Origin: Brassicibacter mesophilus
GTDB lineage: Bacteria > Bacillota > Clostridia > Tissierellales > Proteiniboraceae
Direction: 5' to 3'
Assembly (NCBI RefSeq): GCF_050433385.1
Contig: NZ_JBNPXI010000001.1
Location: 124,001-188,000, forward strand
Length of the DNA stretch: 64,000 nucleotides
The position numbers were made by a program, and so were the translations under genes. The first letter of the stretch is position 1, and each line of letters starts with the position of its first letter. Positions 8,735 to 17,125 of this stretch are shown piece after piece. Below the pieces are notes generated by a model that worked only from the letters and a program-made list of their open reading frames with translations, did no database searches and was not told where the DNA came from.

Positions 8735-9559
8735 TTAAGCATTATTTAATAATGAAAAATAAATAGTATCATTTGGTATTATATTTTCCATCTGCTTATA
8801 TTTAAATATCAGTTTAGTCTCATTATCAGTAATTATAGTATCATTATGTATCCTCTGGATGTTAACCTTCAATGCGTACTCTATGTCCCCTTTAAAAATA
8901 AGTTCTAATCTATCATTGTATTCAGATATATCTATAAATATTTTACCATCATGAGGCTGATTAAGCATATTATTCACAAATAAGTCAATTATCTCTGTTA
9001 ATTCTTCTACTATCTGTACTTCATTATGTATGCACCTATACTCATACTCTATATAGTTTGTAACATTGCAGATAATTTCGACTCCTTGATTGTCTGCTTC
9101 CTTTATCTTTTTCTCTAAAAGAAGTGAGATAGACAGGACAGAGATATTGTATATTTTACTTATGCTTGTTGTCATATTTGTTATTTTCTTAATCTGTTCA
9201 ATAGCCTTATCAGCTTTTTTGAGCTGTAAATAGCCATATATTATCTGAAAAATATTCATATAATCATGTCTCTGCTCTCTTGATAAGCATTTTAAGTCTC
9301 TTATAAAGTTACCCTTCATTTTTTCAATATTATTACAGCTTTTATTCGCCTGACAAATTGGAGTCTTAATCCACAATAATAATGATATAATGCTTAATAA
9401 AGCTGATATTGCAGTCATCATAAAATAAGATAATTCAAAATAAATGCTATTAATTATTAATTTCACAATACATAAAAGCAAGATAACTAACTGAGCAATT
9501 CCAGGTATAATACCTTTCTTGAGTTTAATCTGGTTAATCAATCTATTAATATGAGTCAC
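8735..9559 (-). CDS. spo0B: Spo0B-like sensor kinase/phosphotransferase with membrane anchor
   Basis: Two or three hydrophobic segments (about residues 18-62) precede a Spo0B-type alpha-helical dimerisation region with R-H-D-Y-M-N (His98, the likely phospho-acceptor, with the HxxxN pattern). A degenerate HATPase-like end follows. In Bacillus, Spo0B passes phosphate from Spo0F to Spo0A; Clostridia usually lack that relay, so the partner here is uncertain. Position between the L27 operon and obgE supports homology. The start (GTG 9559 behind AGGGG) is weakly determined. Confidence 0.72.
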   Translation of the reverse strand: MTHINRLINQIKLKKGIIPGIAQLVILLLCIVKLIINSIYFELSYFMMTAISALLSIISLLLWIKTPICQANKSCNNIEKMKGNFIRDLKCLSREQRHDYMNIFQIIYGYLQLKKADKAIEQIKKITNMTTSISKIYNISVLSISLLLEKKIKEADNQGVEIICNVTNYIEYEYRCIHNEVQIVEELTEIIDLFVNNMLNQPHDGKIFIDISEYNDRLELIFKGDIEYALKVNIQRIHNDTIITDNETKLIFKYKQMENIIPNDTIYFSLLNNA

Positions 9560-9629
9560 CCCCTAAAAAAAGTCACCTCTCCCCTATAGTCATTTTATCA
9601 CATTTATTGATTTAGTAAACAAATAAAAA

Positions 9630-9651
9630 AACCTACCAAACTTGGTAGGTT
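9630..9651 (-). terminator. Terminator of the rplU-prp-rpmA operon
   Basis: A 10-bp stem (AACCTACCAA with TTGGTAGGTT) begins six bases past the rpmA stop and is followed by seven T on the minus strand. Confidence 0.9.
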
Positions 9652-9656
9652 AATTC

Positions 9657-9959
9657 CTAAGCATCAGCTAGTGCTTCTTTAGGATAAATACTAACTTGCT
9701 TTTTGTCTTTACCTTTTCTTTCGAACTTTACTACTCCGTCAACCTTAGCAAATAAAGTATCATCTCCACCTCTGCCTACATTTAGACCTGGATGGATTTT
9801 TGTACCTCTTTGCCTAACTAATATATTTCCAGCTAAAACAAATTGTCCATCAGCTCTTTTTACACCAAGTCTTTTTGATTCACTATCACGACCATTTTTA
9901 GAGCTACCTACTCCTTTTTTATGTGCAAAAAGCTGCAAATTAATTCTTATCATTTTCAT
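9657..9959 (-). CDS. rpmA: Ribosomal protein bL27 with Prp-cleaved N-terminus
   Basis: Reads MKMIRINLQLFAHKKGVGSS from ATG 9959, overlapping the prp stop. Firmicute L27 carries an N-terminal extension ending N-L-Q-L-F that must be removed, so that the mature protein begins AHKKG and reaches the peptidyl-transferase centre. The cleavage site is present here, and the protease gene is the preceding one. Length is normal. Confidence 0.96.
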   Translation of the reverse strand: MKMIRINLQLFAHKKGVGSSKNGRDSESKRLGVKRADGQFVLAGNILVRQRGTKIHPGLNVGRGGDDTLFAKVDGVVKFERKGKDKKQVSIYPKEALADA

Positions 9960-10306
9960 CACACCTCCCCGTATTCGAGAGTTATATATTCTGGATAAAT
10001 CTCTTGTAAACCTTTTAGTCCTACTATCATCGTCTGTAGTACAATATCAGCCTTTTCCCTTTGGCCATTTGATAAACCATCTGGTAAACATACATCTAAG
10101 TATCCTTGCTCATCTTCTACTGTATAGTCAATAAGCTCTTCATCAATACCACAGACTTCATTCAATGCATTTAGTGCAGTTTGGGTTAAAATCGACACCG
10201 CTGCACACAAAATATCTTTTCCAGCAGAATCATATCCTGTATGTCCATCTACAACATATTTAACAATACTGCCGTCTTTGTTTTTGAAAATATTAATTTT
10301 AGTCAT
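9959..10306 (-). CDS. prp: Prp cysteine protease for L27 maturation
   Basis: A small YsxB-fold protease that removes the L27 N-terminal extension. The catalytic pair is visible: His in V-D-G-H-T-G-Y-D (about residue 20) and Cys in D-I-L-C-A-A-V-S about a dozen residues later. It lies between rplU and rpmA as usual. ATG 10306 is preferred to a GTG at 10315 that overlaps the rplU stop. Confidence 0.93.
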   Translation of the reverse strand: MTKINIFKNKDGSIVKYVVDGHTGYDSAGKDILCAAVSILTQTALNALNEVCGIDEELIDYTVEDEQGYLDVCLPDGLSNGQREKADIVLQTMIVGLKGLQEIYPEYITLEYGEV

Positions 10307-10314
10307 AAAAAACA

Positions 10315-10626
10315 CTATCCATTAATTTTTTCGATTTTAACTTTTGTGTATGGTTGTCTATGTCCTTGCTTTCTTCTGTAATCTTTCTTAGCTTTGAATT
10401 TAAAAACAATGATTTTTTTAGCCTTTCCCTGTTCCAAAATACTAGCATTTACTGTAGCACCTTCAACATAAGGCTTTCCAACCTTTACTTCACTTTCATC
10501 TGAAAGTAAAAGAACTCTTTCAAAGCTTACAGCATCACCTTGGTTACCATCAACCTTCTCAATGAAAATAGTATCTCCTTCTTGAACTCTATACTGCTTT
10601 CCACCTGTCTCAATTACTGCGTACAT
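10315..10626 (-). CDS. rplU: Ribosomal protein bL21
   Basis: 103 residues starting MYAVIETGGKQYRVQEG, the family signature, and ending with the basic KDYRRKQGHRQPYTKV region that binds 23S rRNA. An upstream in-frame start falls inside the leader RNA and is not used. It is the first gene of the rplU-prp-rpmA operon, with its own promoter and leader. Confidence 0.97.
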   Translation of the reverse strand: MYAVIETGGKQYRVQEGDTIFIEKVDGNQGDAVSFERVLLLSDESEVKVGKPYVEGATVNASILEQGKAKKIIVFKFKAKKDYRRKQGHRQPYTKVKIEKING

Positions 10627-10707
10627 TATCAATACACCTCCTCTAACCAGTCTCGCCAATGTGAGGTACCGAAGTTTTAAAACCTACATTGTGCGGCTCA
10701 CTTACAG
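10627..10707 (-). ncRNA. L21 leader RNA (rplU 5' untranslated region)
   Basis: The leader runs from the predicted start site to the rplU ATG. It contains GTGAG/CTCAC-type pairing arms around a conserved-looking GTAGGTTTTAAAACTTCGG core and then GGCGAGACTGGTTAGAGGAGG. This resembles the Rfam L21_leader family, thought to bind L21 for autoregulation. Identification is from memory of the motif. Confidence 0.7.
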
Positions 10708-10713
10708 AATAAG

Positions 10714-10742
10714 ATTTTATCAGATAAATCAGTAAATGTCAA
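10714..10742 (-). promoter_or_regulatory. Sigma-A promoter of rplU
   Basis: TTGACA at 10742-10737, a 17-base spacer, and TAAAAT at 10719-10714. This puts the start site near 10707 and defines the leader. Confidence 0.85.
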
Positions 10743-10761
10743 CTTATATACGTGTACAATT

Positions 10762-12258
10762 TTACTTTTTGAGTAATTGTTCTATGTATTCAATTTTACC
10801 CATACCTTTAACTTTCACTTCATTAGAATGAACTGTTTCACATCCCTGAAGAAAAACTCTTATTCCATATTCTTTTTCAAATAACTTTAAATATTCATTC
10901 TGATTATCATGAACATAGTCTACAATCGATGGATTAACTTCCATTATAACTGCTTCAGAATTTGTATGCAGCTTTATTCTTTTGAGTTCTTTTTCAATTA
11001 TTTCTAGTACAGTGCTTTCAGAAAGAATCTTCCCCGTCCCTTTGCAATAAGGGCATTCTTTTAGCAACTTAGAAGTAAGTCTACTCCTAGCCTTTTTTCT
11101 AGTCATCTCTACAAGCCCTAGCTGTGTCATACCAAGAACAGTTGATTTAATTCTATCTTTCTTTAATTCATTCTCTAAACATTTTAGCACTTCGTTATCA
11201 TGACTTTCGTTGTTCATATCAATAAAATCAATAATTATTATGCCACCAATGTTTCTTAGTCTTAGTTGTTTAGCTATCTCTTTAGTAGCCTCAATATTAG
11301 TCTTAAGGACTGTATCCTCCAAATTAATAGTACCTACATATTTGCCTGTATTGACATCAATCGAAGTTAAAGCTTCAGTCTCATCAATAATTATATATCC
11401 TCCACTTTTTAACCATACTTTTCGCTCAAGTGCTTTGTTGATCATAGTTTCTATACCAAAGTGTCCAAAAATACTATGACTATAATCGAAATATTCAACA
11501 CGTGATTTAAGCTGTGGTGATACTAATTCAACTAACTCAATTATGCTCTTATATTCTTCTCTACTATTCACAATCAGTTTTTGTATATTTTTAGTAAATA
11601 AATCCCTTACTGTTCTGTGGATTAAATTTAAATCCCTATATATTACTCTAGGTGCAAATCCTAGATTCCTCTCACCATCAATTTTATGAAGTATTTTTAA
11701 TAAAAACTTTACATCATCTTTAAAATCCTCTAGCTCTATTCCTTCGCATGCAGTTCTAAGTATAATCCCCATGTTTTCAGGTTTTATAGTTTCTGCCATA
11801 TGCCTGAGTCTATCTCTTTCTTCCTCTTCAGTAATACGTCTAGATACTCCTATATAGTCAGTATATGGCATAAGCACAATGTGTCTTCCTGGAATTGTAA
11901 TATGTGTAGTTACTCGCGCACCTTTTGTACCGAAAGGTTCCTTTATTACTTGTGCTATTATTTCTTGCCCAACCTTAACAACATCTTTTATAGATATATC
12001 TTTTAGATTTATATTCTTATTAGATAATAGTTCCTTAGGTATAGCGTCTTTTACATAGAGAAATGCATTTTTTTCAAGACCTATATCAACAAAAGCTGCT
12101 TGCATTCCTGGTAGGACATTTACTACTCTCCCTTTATAAATATTACCAACTATTCTTTTGCTATCATCTCTCTCAATATATAACTCTACTAGTTCATCAT
12201 TCTCTACTATAGCAACTCTATTCTCATTTAACCCGACATCAATAATAATTTGATTCAT
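10762..12258 (-). CDS. rng: Ribonuclease G/E family endonuclease
   Basis: A single-strand RNA endonuclease for mRNA decay and rRNA maturation. An S1 domain is at about residues 36-130, then the RNase H-like and DNase I-like catalytic parts with metal-site segments DETEALTSIDVNTGKYVG and IIDFIDM. The Zn-link is C-P-Y-C-K-G-T-G about residue 406. The 498-residue length is of the RNase G type, without the long RNase E scaffold. It lies upstream of rplU, a usual clostridial arrangement. Confidence 0.93.
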   Translation of the reverse strand: MNQIIIDVGLNENRVAIVENDELVELYIERDDSKRIVGNIYKGRVVNVLPGMQAAFVDIGLEKNAFLYVKDAIPKELLSNKNINLKDISIKDVVKVGQEIIAQVIKEPFGTKGARVTTHITIPGRHIVLMPYTDYIGVSRRITEEEERDRLRHMAETIKPENMGIILRTACEGIELEDFKDDVKFLLKILHKIDGERNLGFAPRVIYRDLNLIHRTVRDLFTKNIQKLIVNSREEYKSIIELVELVSPQLKSRVEYFDYSHSIFGHFGIETMINKALERKVWLKSGGYIIIDETEALTSIDVNTGKYVGTINLEDTVLKTNIEATKEIAKQLRLRNIGGIIIIDFIDMNNESHDNEVLKCLENELKKDRIKSTVLGMTQLGLVEMTRKKARSRLTSKLLKECPYCKGTGKILSESTVLEIIEKELKRIKLHTNSEAVIMEVNPSIVDYVHDNQNEYLKLFEKEYGIRVFLQGCETVHSNEVKVKGMGKIEYIEQLLKK

Positions 12259-12286
12259 AAAATCTCTCCCTGAACTAATTTTATGC

Positions 12287-12988
12287 TTATATAGGAGTTG
12301 TTATTTGATCATTTCTTTCAACATATAGCTCTAATCTATGGATATTAACATCCTCTTTTACTGCCTTAATATCAGTGTATTTTAATAGTGCTTCAACAAG
12401 TAATTCAGGTTTTAAGTTTCCTATACTTCCTGTCATTAAGGTAGTTTTTAGAACTATTCTTTTATCATCTTGCATAAGAACAAACAAATCCTTTATCTTA
12501 TCTTTTATATCTTCTTGCTTTGTTACAATCTTTTTACCTTTTCTTTTTTCTTTAGTCATTATTATCTCGTTCATGTTAAGTAACCTACTTATTTCTAGCT
12601 CAACATTTTCCTTGCTAATATGTTCGATTAAAGACATCTCAATTACATAACTTGACCATCTTATCAATGACATTATTGAACCTTTATCCTTTATATATTC
12701 TGCCTTTAGTATTCTAATACCTTCTGGTAAAACATTATTTATTTTTTCTATAAACTCTTGTGGAGCAACATGGCTATCAAGCTCGATATCCATATATTCA
12801 CCATCACTCGATACTCCTAAAGTAAGCGCAGTTGCAAATGATAATTTTGGATGTGGATTAAAACCCTCACTATACTTTACTGGGATACCAGCTCGTCTAA
12901 GTGCACGCTGAAACAGTCTCATTAAATCTAAATGAGATATATATATTAAATCACTTGTTTTCGTAAATTTCGCTCTTATTGTCATCAT
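12287..12988 (-). CDS. DUF2344 / TIGR03936 protein paired with a radical SAM enzyme
   Basis: The protein starts MMTIRAKFTKTSDLIYISHLD and carries RRAGIPVKYSEGFNPHPKLSF, the marks of the radical-SAM-linked DUF2344 family. Its start overlaps the stop of the radical SAM gene, so the two are translationally coupled. AGGTGGTG precedes ATG 12988. The chemistry of the pair is not established. Confidence 0.88.
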   Translation of the reverse strand: MMTIRAKFTKTSDLIYISHLDLMRLFQRALRRAGIPVKYSEGFNPHPKLSFATALTLGVSSDGEYMDIELDSHVAPQEFIEKINNVLPEGIRILKAEYIKDKGSIMSLIRWSSYVIEMSLIEHISKENVELEISRLLNMNEIIMTKEKRKGKKIVTKQEDIKDKIKDLFVLMQDDKRIVLKTTLMTGSIGNLKPELLVEALLKYTDIKAVKEDVNIHRLELYVERNDQITTPI

Positions 12989-14829
12989 TAGCATACACCA
13001 CCTGTAAAACATGTATTTATTCCGCATGCGGTACAACCCAATCTACAATCTTTTGTAAGTTCACCCTTTTTTGCCTTTTCATTCTCTTTTATTAGATAAT
13101 CTTTAGAAACTCCAGCATCAATAAAGTCCCAAGGCAGTATCTCATCATAGTTTCTTTCTCTTGTAGCATAGAAATCAGGATCAATACCACAGTCTTCAAA
13201 TGCAGACATCCATTTACTAAAATCAAATAAATCTGCCCATCCATCAAATTTACAACCCTTTTCCCAGGCTTTTATAAGTACTTTAGAAAGTTTTCTATCT
13301 CCTCTTGCCAAAACTGCTTCTAGATAACTTAATCTAGAATCATGATGGTTATAGGTAATTTTATTGTCTTTTATTTTACTCTTTAACAAGTTAATCTTTT
13401 CGTTGAATACCTGTATAGTATCTTGAGGATGCCATTGGAATGGTGTAAACGGTTTGGGCACAAAACATGCTGTACTAACAGTCACTTTTAAATTGCCTTT
13501 TCTTTCTTCACGAGGAAGTTTAAAAAACTCATCTTTTACTTTATAAGCGAGATCTTTAATCCCCAGAATATCGTCTGAATTTTCCGTAGGTAATCCGAGC
13601 ATGAAATATAATTTAACCGTAGACCATCCTGAGCCAAATGCATCTCTCACAGAATTAATTAGATTTTCTTCTGTTATACCCTTATTTATTACGTCTCTTA
13701 ACCTTTGACTTCCTGCCTCTGGTGCAAATGTAAGTCCAGTTTTTCTAACCTTCTGAATTTCTTCTATTACATCTAGAGAAAAAGAATCTAATCTCAGTGA
13801 TGGTAATGAAAGACCGATCTTTTTATCTTTAAATTCAGTTATTAACCTATTAACTAATTCCACAATACTAGAATAATCACTAGTGCTTAATGATGATAAG
13901 GAAATCTCTTCATGTCCTGTAGCTTCTACAAGTCTTTTAGCTAGTTCAACTAAGCTATCTACACTTCTTTCACGGATCGGTCTATATATCATTCCAGCTT
14001 GACAGAATCTGCACCCTCTCGTACATCCTCTAAATATCTCAAGCATTATTCTGTCATGTACTGTTTCAATAAAAGGAACAATTATTTTTTCTGGAAAGAA
14101 CGTCTCATCTAGATTTCTAATTATTCTTTTCCTTATTCTAGTAGAAACATTCTCACTTTCAGCAAAAAAGTCCCTAATCGTTCCATCTTCATTGTATAAG
14201 ACATTATAAAGTTGTGGTACATATACTCCTTCAATAGAACTAATCATACATAAAAAGTCTTTTCTACTCTTATCTTCTTTTTTCCATTGTTTATACATAT
14301 TAAGTATCTCTAATGTAACTTCTTCGCCTTCACCTATCACAAAAATATCTATAATGTCTGCCAGAGGTTCCGGGTTAAATGCACAAGGTCCACCTGCTAT
14401 AACGAATGGTTCCTTATCTTTTCTATCTTTAGATAGTAAGGATATTCCTCCTAAATCAAGCATATTAAGAATGTTTGTATAACTCATTTCATATTGCAAT
14501 GTAAATCCTACAAAATCAAATTCATTTATTGGATCTTTACTTTCAAGTCCATATAGAAGTACATCATTATTTCTCATTTGTTCCTCCATATCTACCCATG
14601 GAGAAAATACTCTTTCACAATATATATCCTTTTCATTATTTAAAAGATTATATAATATGTGCAGCCCAAGGTGAGACATTCCTACATCATATACATCTGG
14701 GAAAGCAAATGCAAATCTAACAGTGTCATTTGTAACTTCTTTCTTTATGCTATTATGTTCATTTCCTATATATCTAGCAGGTTTTTCTACTCTCCTAAGT
14801 ATTTTTTCTAATTGTTTATCATCTATCAC
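12988..14829 (-). CDS. TIGR03960 family B12-binding-like radical SAM protein
   Basis: The N-terminal half resembles a cobalamin-binding-type Rossmann region (YDVGMSHLGLHILYNLL). The radical SAM cluster motif is R-G-C-T-R-G-C-R-F-C about residue 270, and the C-terminus ends with a cysteine-rich tail (DCRLGCTACG and more). It is fused in genome order to DUF2344 and RNase G, a conserved set suggesting RNA or ribosome modification; that role is inference. Start GTG 14829 follows AAAGGATG. Confidence 0.9.
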   Translation of the reverse strand: MIDDKQLEKILRRVEKPARYIGNEHNSIKKEVTNDTVRFAFAFPDVYDVGMSHLGLHILYNLLNNEKDIYCERVFSPWVDMEEQMRNNDVLLYGLESKDPINEFDFVGFTLQYEMSYTNILNMLDLGGISLLSKDRKDKEPFVIAGGPCAFNPEPLADIIDIFVIGEGEEVTLEILNMYKQWKKEDKSRKDFLCMISSIEGVYVPQLYNVLYNEDGTIRDFFAESENVSTRIRKRIIRNLDETFFPEKIIVPFIETVHDRIMLEIFRGCTRGCRFCQAGMIYRPIRERSVDSLVELAKRLVEATGHEEISLSSLSTSDYSSIVELVNRLITEFKDKKIGLSLPSLRLDSFSLDVIEEIQKVRKTGLTFAPEAGSQRLRDVINKGITEENLINSVRDAFGSGWSTVKLYFMLGLPTENSDDILGIKDLAYKVKDEFFKLPREERKGNLKVTVSTACFVPKPFTPFQWHPQDTIQVFNEKINLLKSKIKDNKITYNHHDSRLSYLEAVLARGDRKLSKVLIKAWEKGCKFDGWADLFDFSKWMSAFEDCGIDPDFYATRERNYDEILPWDFIDAGVSKDYLIKENEKAKKGELTKDCRLGCTACGINTCFTGGVC

Positions 14830-14897
14830 TTATATCATCCTTTACTTCTGTATTATATACTTTTTTAAGACATTATCTTTCATTCCTACCTATTATT

Positions 14898-15782
14898 CTA
14901 CCACTTTTTAGCGCCAATTAACAGATTTTCTAAGGTCACGTCTATTCCATGACTTAATATTCCATTTATTAATTCATATTCCATTATTTCCCCTATGCAG
15001 TTTCCATTCTCATCTATTACTATAATTACATGAAACTTATTTGGTAATAAATAATCAAAGATTTCTTTTCCTGTTACATTCTTTAAGCACACAAGCAAAT
15101 GTGTTTTCATTATTTTTCTTTTACTAAGGCTTCTTTTTTTAAGTGTAATATTTCTTATGAAAACAAAAGCTGCCATCTTTCTTTCATTTCTGGCAGCCAT
15201 TATTGTAAACATAGCCAAAGCAACTATATATAAGTTATTATAGTCATAAAAAGCTGTAATTAGTCCAACTATTATTATTATCGATGAAATAACATAAGTA
15301 ATTCGAGTCATTATTATTGTAGCTTTCTTAAATCCTAAAAAATATGATACTATAGCTCTTAATATTTTTCCCCCATCTAAAGGAAATATAGGTAAAATAT
15401 TAAGTAAAAACATTAAGAGATTTATTTTAAATAACAAATCAATCAAATAAACTTCTGAAAAGTTTTTCATCAAAAAAGAAAAAGAGAGAAATAATATAAG
15501 GTTTAATAGAGGACCAGCTAAACATATATATATTTCTTCTTTCGGATCAGGACCAATTATTCCTTCTAGCTTTGCTACTCCTCCAAAAGGAAACAACTCT
15601 ATTTCCCTTGCTTTAATCCCATATACTGAAGCTACTAACAAATGTCCAAATTCATGAAGCAGTACAATAAGTATGATAATTAACCCTTCAAGAAAATAAC
15701 CATCAAGAAAAGCTAAAACTAATAATGCTATCATACAATAATTGATTTTTATTGCTAGATAATATGGCTTGGTTATATACAT
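14898..15782 (-). CDS. M50 site-2 protease, SpoIVFB-like
   Basis: Intramembrane zinc metalloprotease with H-E-F-G-H in LLHEFGHLLVA (HExxH) and the second metal motif in LPIFPLDGGK. About six membrane segments, then a C-terminal CBS-like region ending near VTLENLLIGAKKW. SpoIVFB activates sigma-K during sporulation by cleaving pro-sigma-K, but related M50 enzymes have other targets. AGGGTG suits ATG 15782 better than GTG 15791. The preceding gene is a small membrane protein in the place of SpoIVFA. Confidence 0.85.
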   Translation of the reverse strand: MYITKPYYLAIKINYCMIALLVLAFLDGYFLEGLIIILIVLLHEFGHLLVASVYGIKAREIELFPFGGVAKLEGIIGPDPKEEIYICLAGPLLNLILFLSFSFLMKNFSEVYLIDLLFKINLLMFLLNILPIFPLDGGKILRAIVSYFLGFKKATIIMTRITYVISSIIIIVGLITAFYDYNNLYIVALAMFTIMAARNERKMAAFVFIRNITLKKRSLSKRKIMKTHLLVCLKNVTGKEIFDYLLPNKFHVIIVIDENGNCIGEIMEYELINGILSHGIDVTLENLLIGAKKW

Positions 15783-15795
15783 TTTGGGCACCCTG

Positions 15796-16149
15796 TCATA
15801 TTGGTAAACAATATTTGTGAATAAATGCTTTTGAACTTATTTCATTTTTAAATACTGAAATAATTTCATTAGGAATTTTAACCTTTTCTTTTACGAATTT
15901 TAAAACCTTTATAGAATCTTCTTTAATGTCAGTTGAATAATCTAGAGTATCCTGAACTATACGTATGGCATTATTAGAGAATTTAACATCAATTTTCTTT
16001 AATACTAGAATTACTAATACGATTAAGATGCATATAAATATTTTATTTAACTGTTTTCTATAAAATGAGCTTTCTTTATTCTTATAATTGTATCCAGTTT
16101 TTACTCTAAGGTTTCTAACCAACTTGTTGAATCCTGATTTTACATTCAC
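15796..16149 (-). CDS. Small membrane protein upstream of the M50 protease, SpoIVFA-like position
   Basis: About 117 residues from GTG 16149 (AGTAGGTG upstream). A basic N-terminus is followed by one membrane helix (about 37-54, IFICILIVLVILVL) and a short helical external part. It occupies the place where Bacillus has spoIVFA and many Clostridia an M23 peptidase, but no peptidase motif is present. It may be a reduced regulator of the protease; this is inferred from position only. Confidence 0.6.
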   Translation of the reverse strand: MNVKSGFNKLVRNLRVKTGYNYKNKESSFYRKQLNKIFICILIVLVILVLKKIDVKFSNNAIRIVQDTLDYSTDIKEDSIKVLKFVKEKVKIPNEIISVFKNEISSKAFIHKYCLPI

Positions 16150-16222
16150 ATTATCACCTACTTTTAATGTTATCAATCTATATATTATTATTTTAAAGTA
16201 GGTGTTTTTATTACATAAATAA

Positions 16223-16260
16223 AACCTAAAATCTCATTTTCAAAACTGAGATATTAGGTT
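16223..16260 (-). terminator. Terminator after mgsA
   Basis: A 14-base stem with one mismatch (16223-16236 with 16247-16260) is followed by TTTTATTTA on the minus strand. It ends the min-mgsA unit. Confidence 0.8.
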
Positions 16261-16268
16261 AATATTGA

Positions 16269-16682
16269 TCAGTCTTCTTCTGACATTCTTTTTACTACCT
16301 CTCTCCAGCCTATGTCTCCTCTTTCAAGTGATTTAATCATTAACTCAGCAGTTGCTAAATTAGTTGCAATAGGTATAGAATGTACATCACTTAGCCTCAT
16401 AAGAGCCAATATATCCGGTTCATGCGGTTGAGCTGTCAGTGGATCTCTCATAAAAATAACTAAATCCATTTCATTGCTAGCAATTTTGGCACCGATTTGC
16501 TGATCTCCTCCTAAGGGGCCTGACATAAACCTATGGATATTTAGTCCAGTTGCTTCTGATATTAATTTACCAGTGGTTCCGGTCGCAAATAATGTATGCT
16601 GCTCTAAAATATGCTTATATGCTAAGGAAAAGTTAATTATAAGCCTTTTCTTTTTATCATGTGCTATTAGTGCAATATTCAT
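16269..16682 (-). CDS. mgsA: Methylglyoxal synthase
   Basis: Converts dihydroxyacetone phosphate to methylglyoxal and phosphate, relieving sugar-phosphate stress. Conserved elements: NIALIAHDKKK at the start, TTGTTG-type phosphate loop (FATGTTGKLI), and GPLGGDQQIGAKI with the catalytic Asp in FMRDPL. Normal 137-residue length. It follows minE at a distance of about 140 bases containing a palindrome, so it may be partly independent. Confidence 0.95.
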   Translation of the reverse strand: MNIALIAHDKKKRLIINFSLAYKHILEQHTLFATGTTGKLISEATGLNIHRFMSGPLGGDQQIGAKIASNEMDLVIFMRDPLTAQPHEPDILALMRLSDVHSIPIATNLATAELMIKSLERGDIGWREVVKRMSEED

Positions 16683-16774
16683 ATTCAGCCTCCTAGTATA
16701 TTGTTAATATACTTATTATACTATACATTTTATAAAAAAACTTTAATAATACACAAACCATATTTTATAGCTAA

Positions 16775-16803
16775 TTTACCCTGTGTCAGTGACACAAGGT
16801 AAA
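16775..16803. repeat. 13-bp palindrome between minE and mgsA
   Basis: TTTACCCTGTGTC (16775-16787) pairs with GACACAAGGTAAA (16791-16803) around AGT, with one G-U pair in RNA. It lacks the T-tract of a terminator and lies 19 bases after the minE stop. It could be an operator, a processing site or an RNA stabiliser. Confidence 0.5.
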
Positions 16804-16821
16804 AGTATTGTGCTAAAAAGC

Positions 16822-17106
16822 CTATTTTATTGAATCCTCTTTCATTTTTAGTATAGGAATATTTGCAATTAGAGCTGGTATTGGAGTATTATCGCTTTCT
16901 CTTCTTGTCCTTGTTAGCTTTATGTCTAACCCTTCTTCATCAATAATCATATAGTCGGATATAACTCTGATTATATCTCCTTTGAGCATCTCTAAAAAGT
17001 GAGGAGAAACATTAGCTCTATCGTGAATTAGAACTAGCTTAAGTCTTTCTTTCGCAACATTCTTGCTGTTATTTTCATTCTTGCTAAATATTTTCAAAAA
17101 GTCCAA
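16822..17106 (-). CDS. minE: Cell-division topological specificity factor MinE
   Basis: 94 residues with the anti-MinCD segment AKERLKLVLIHDRANVSP followed by the dimerisation domain ending DIKLTRTRRESD. Stimulates MinD ATPase and sets the oscillation that keeps the Z-ring at mid-cell. A rod-shaped Clostridium-type cell is implied, since Bacillus lacks minE. Close spacing to minD. Confidence 0.93.
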   Translation of the reverse strand: MDFLKIFSKNENNSKNVAKERLKLVLIHDRANVSPHFLEMLKGDIIRVISDYMIIDEEGLDIKLTRTRRESDNTPIPALIANIPILKMKEDSIK

Positions 17107-17125
17107 ATCAACCCCTCCTTTTCAG

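Noticed and set aside
9703..10134. Plus-strand frame of 143 residues opposite rpmA and prp
   Set aside because: Shadow of ribosomal protein and Prp genes.
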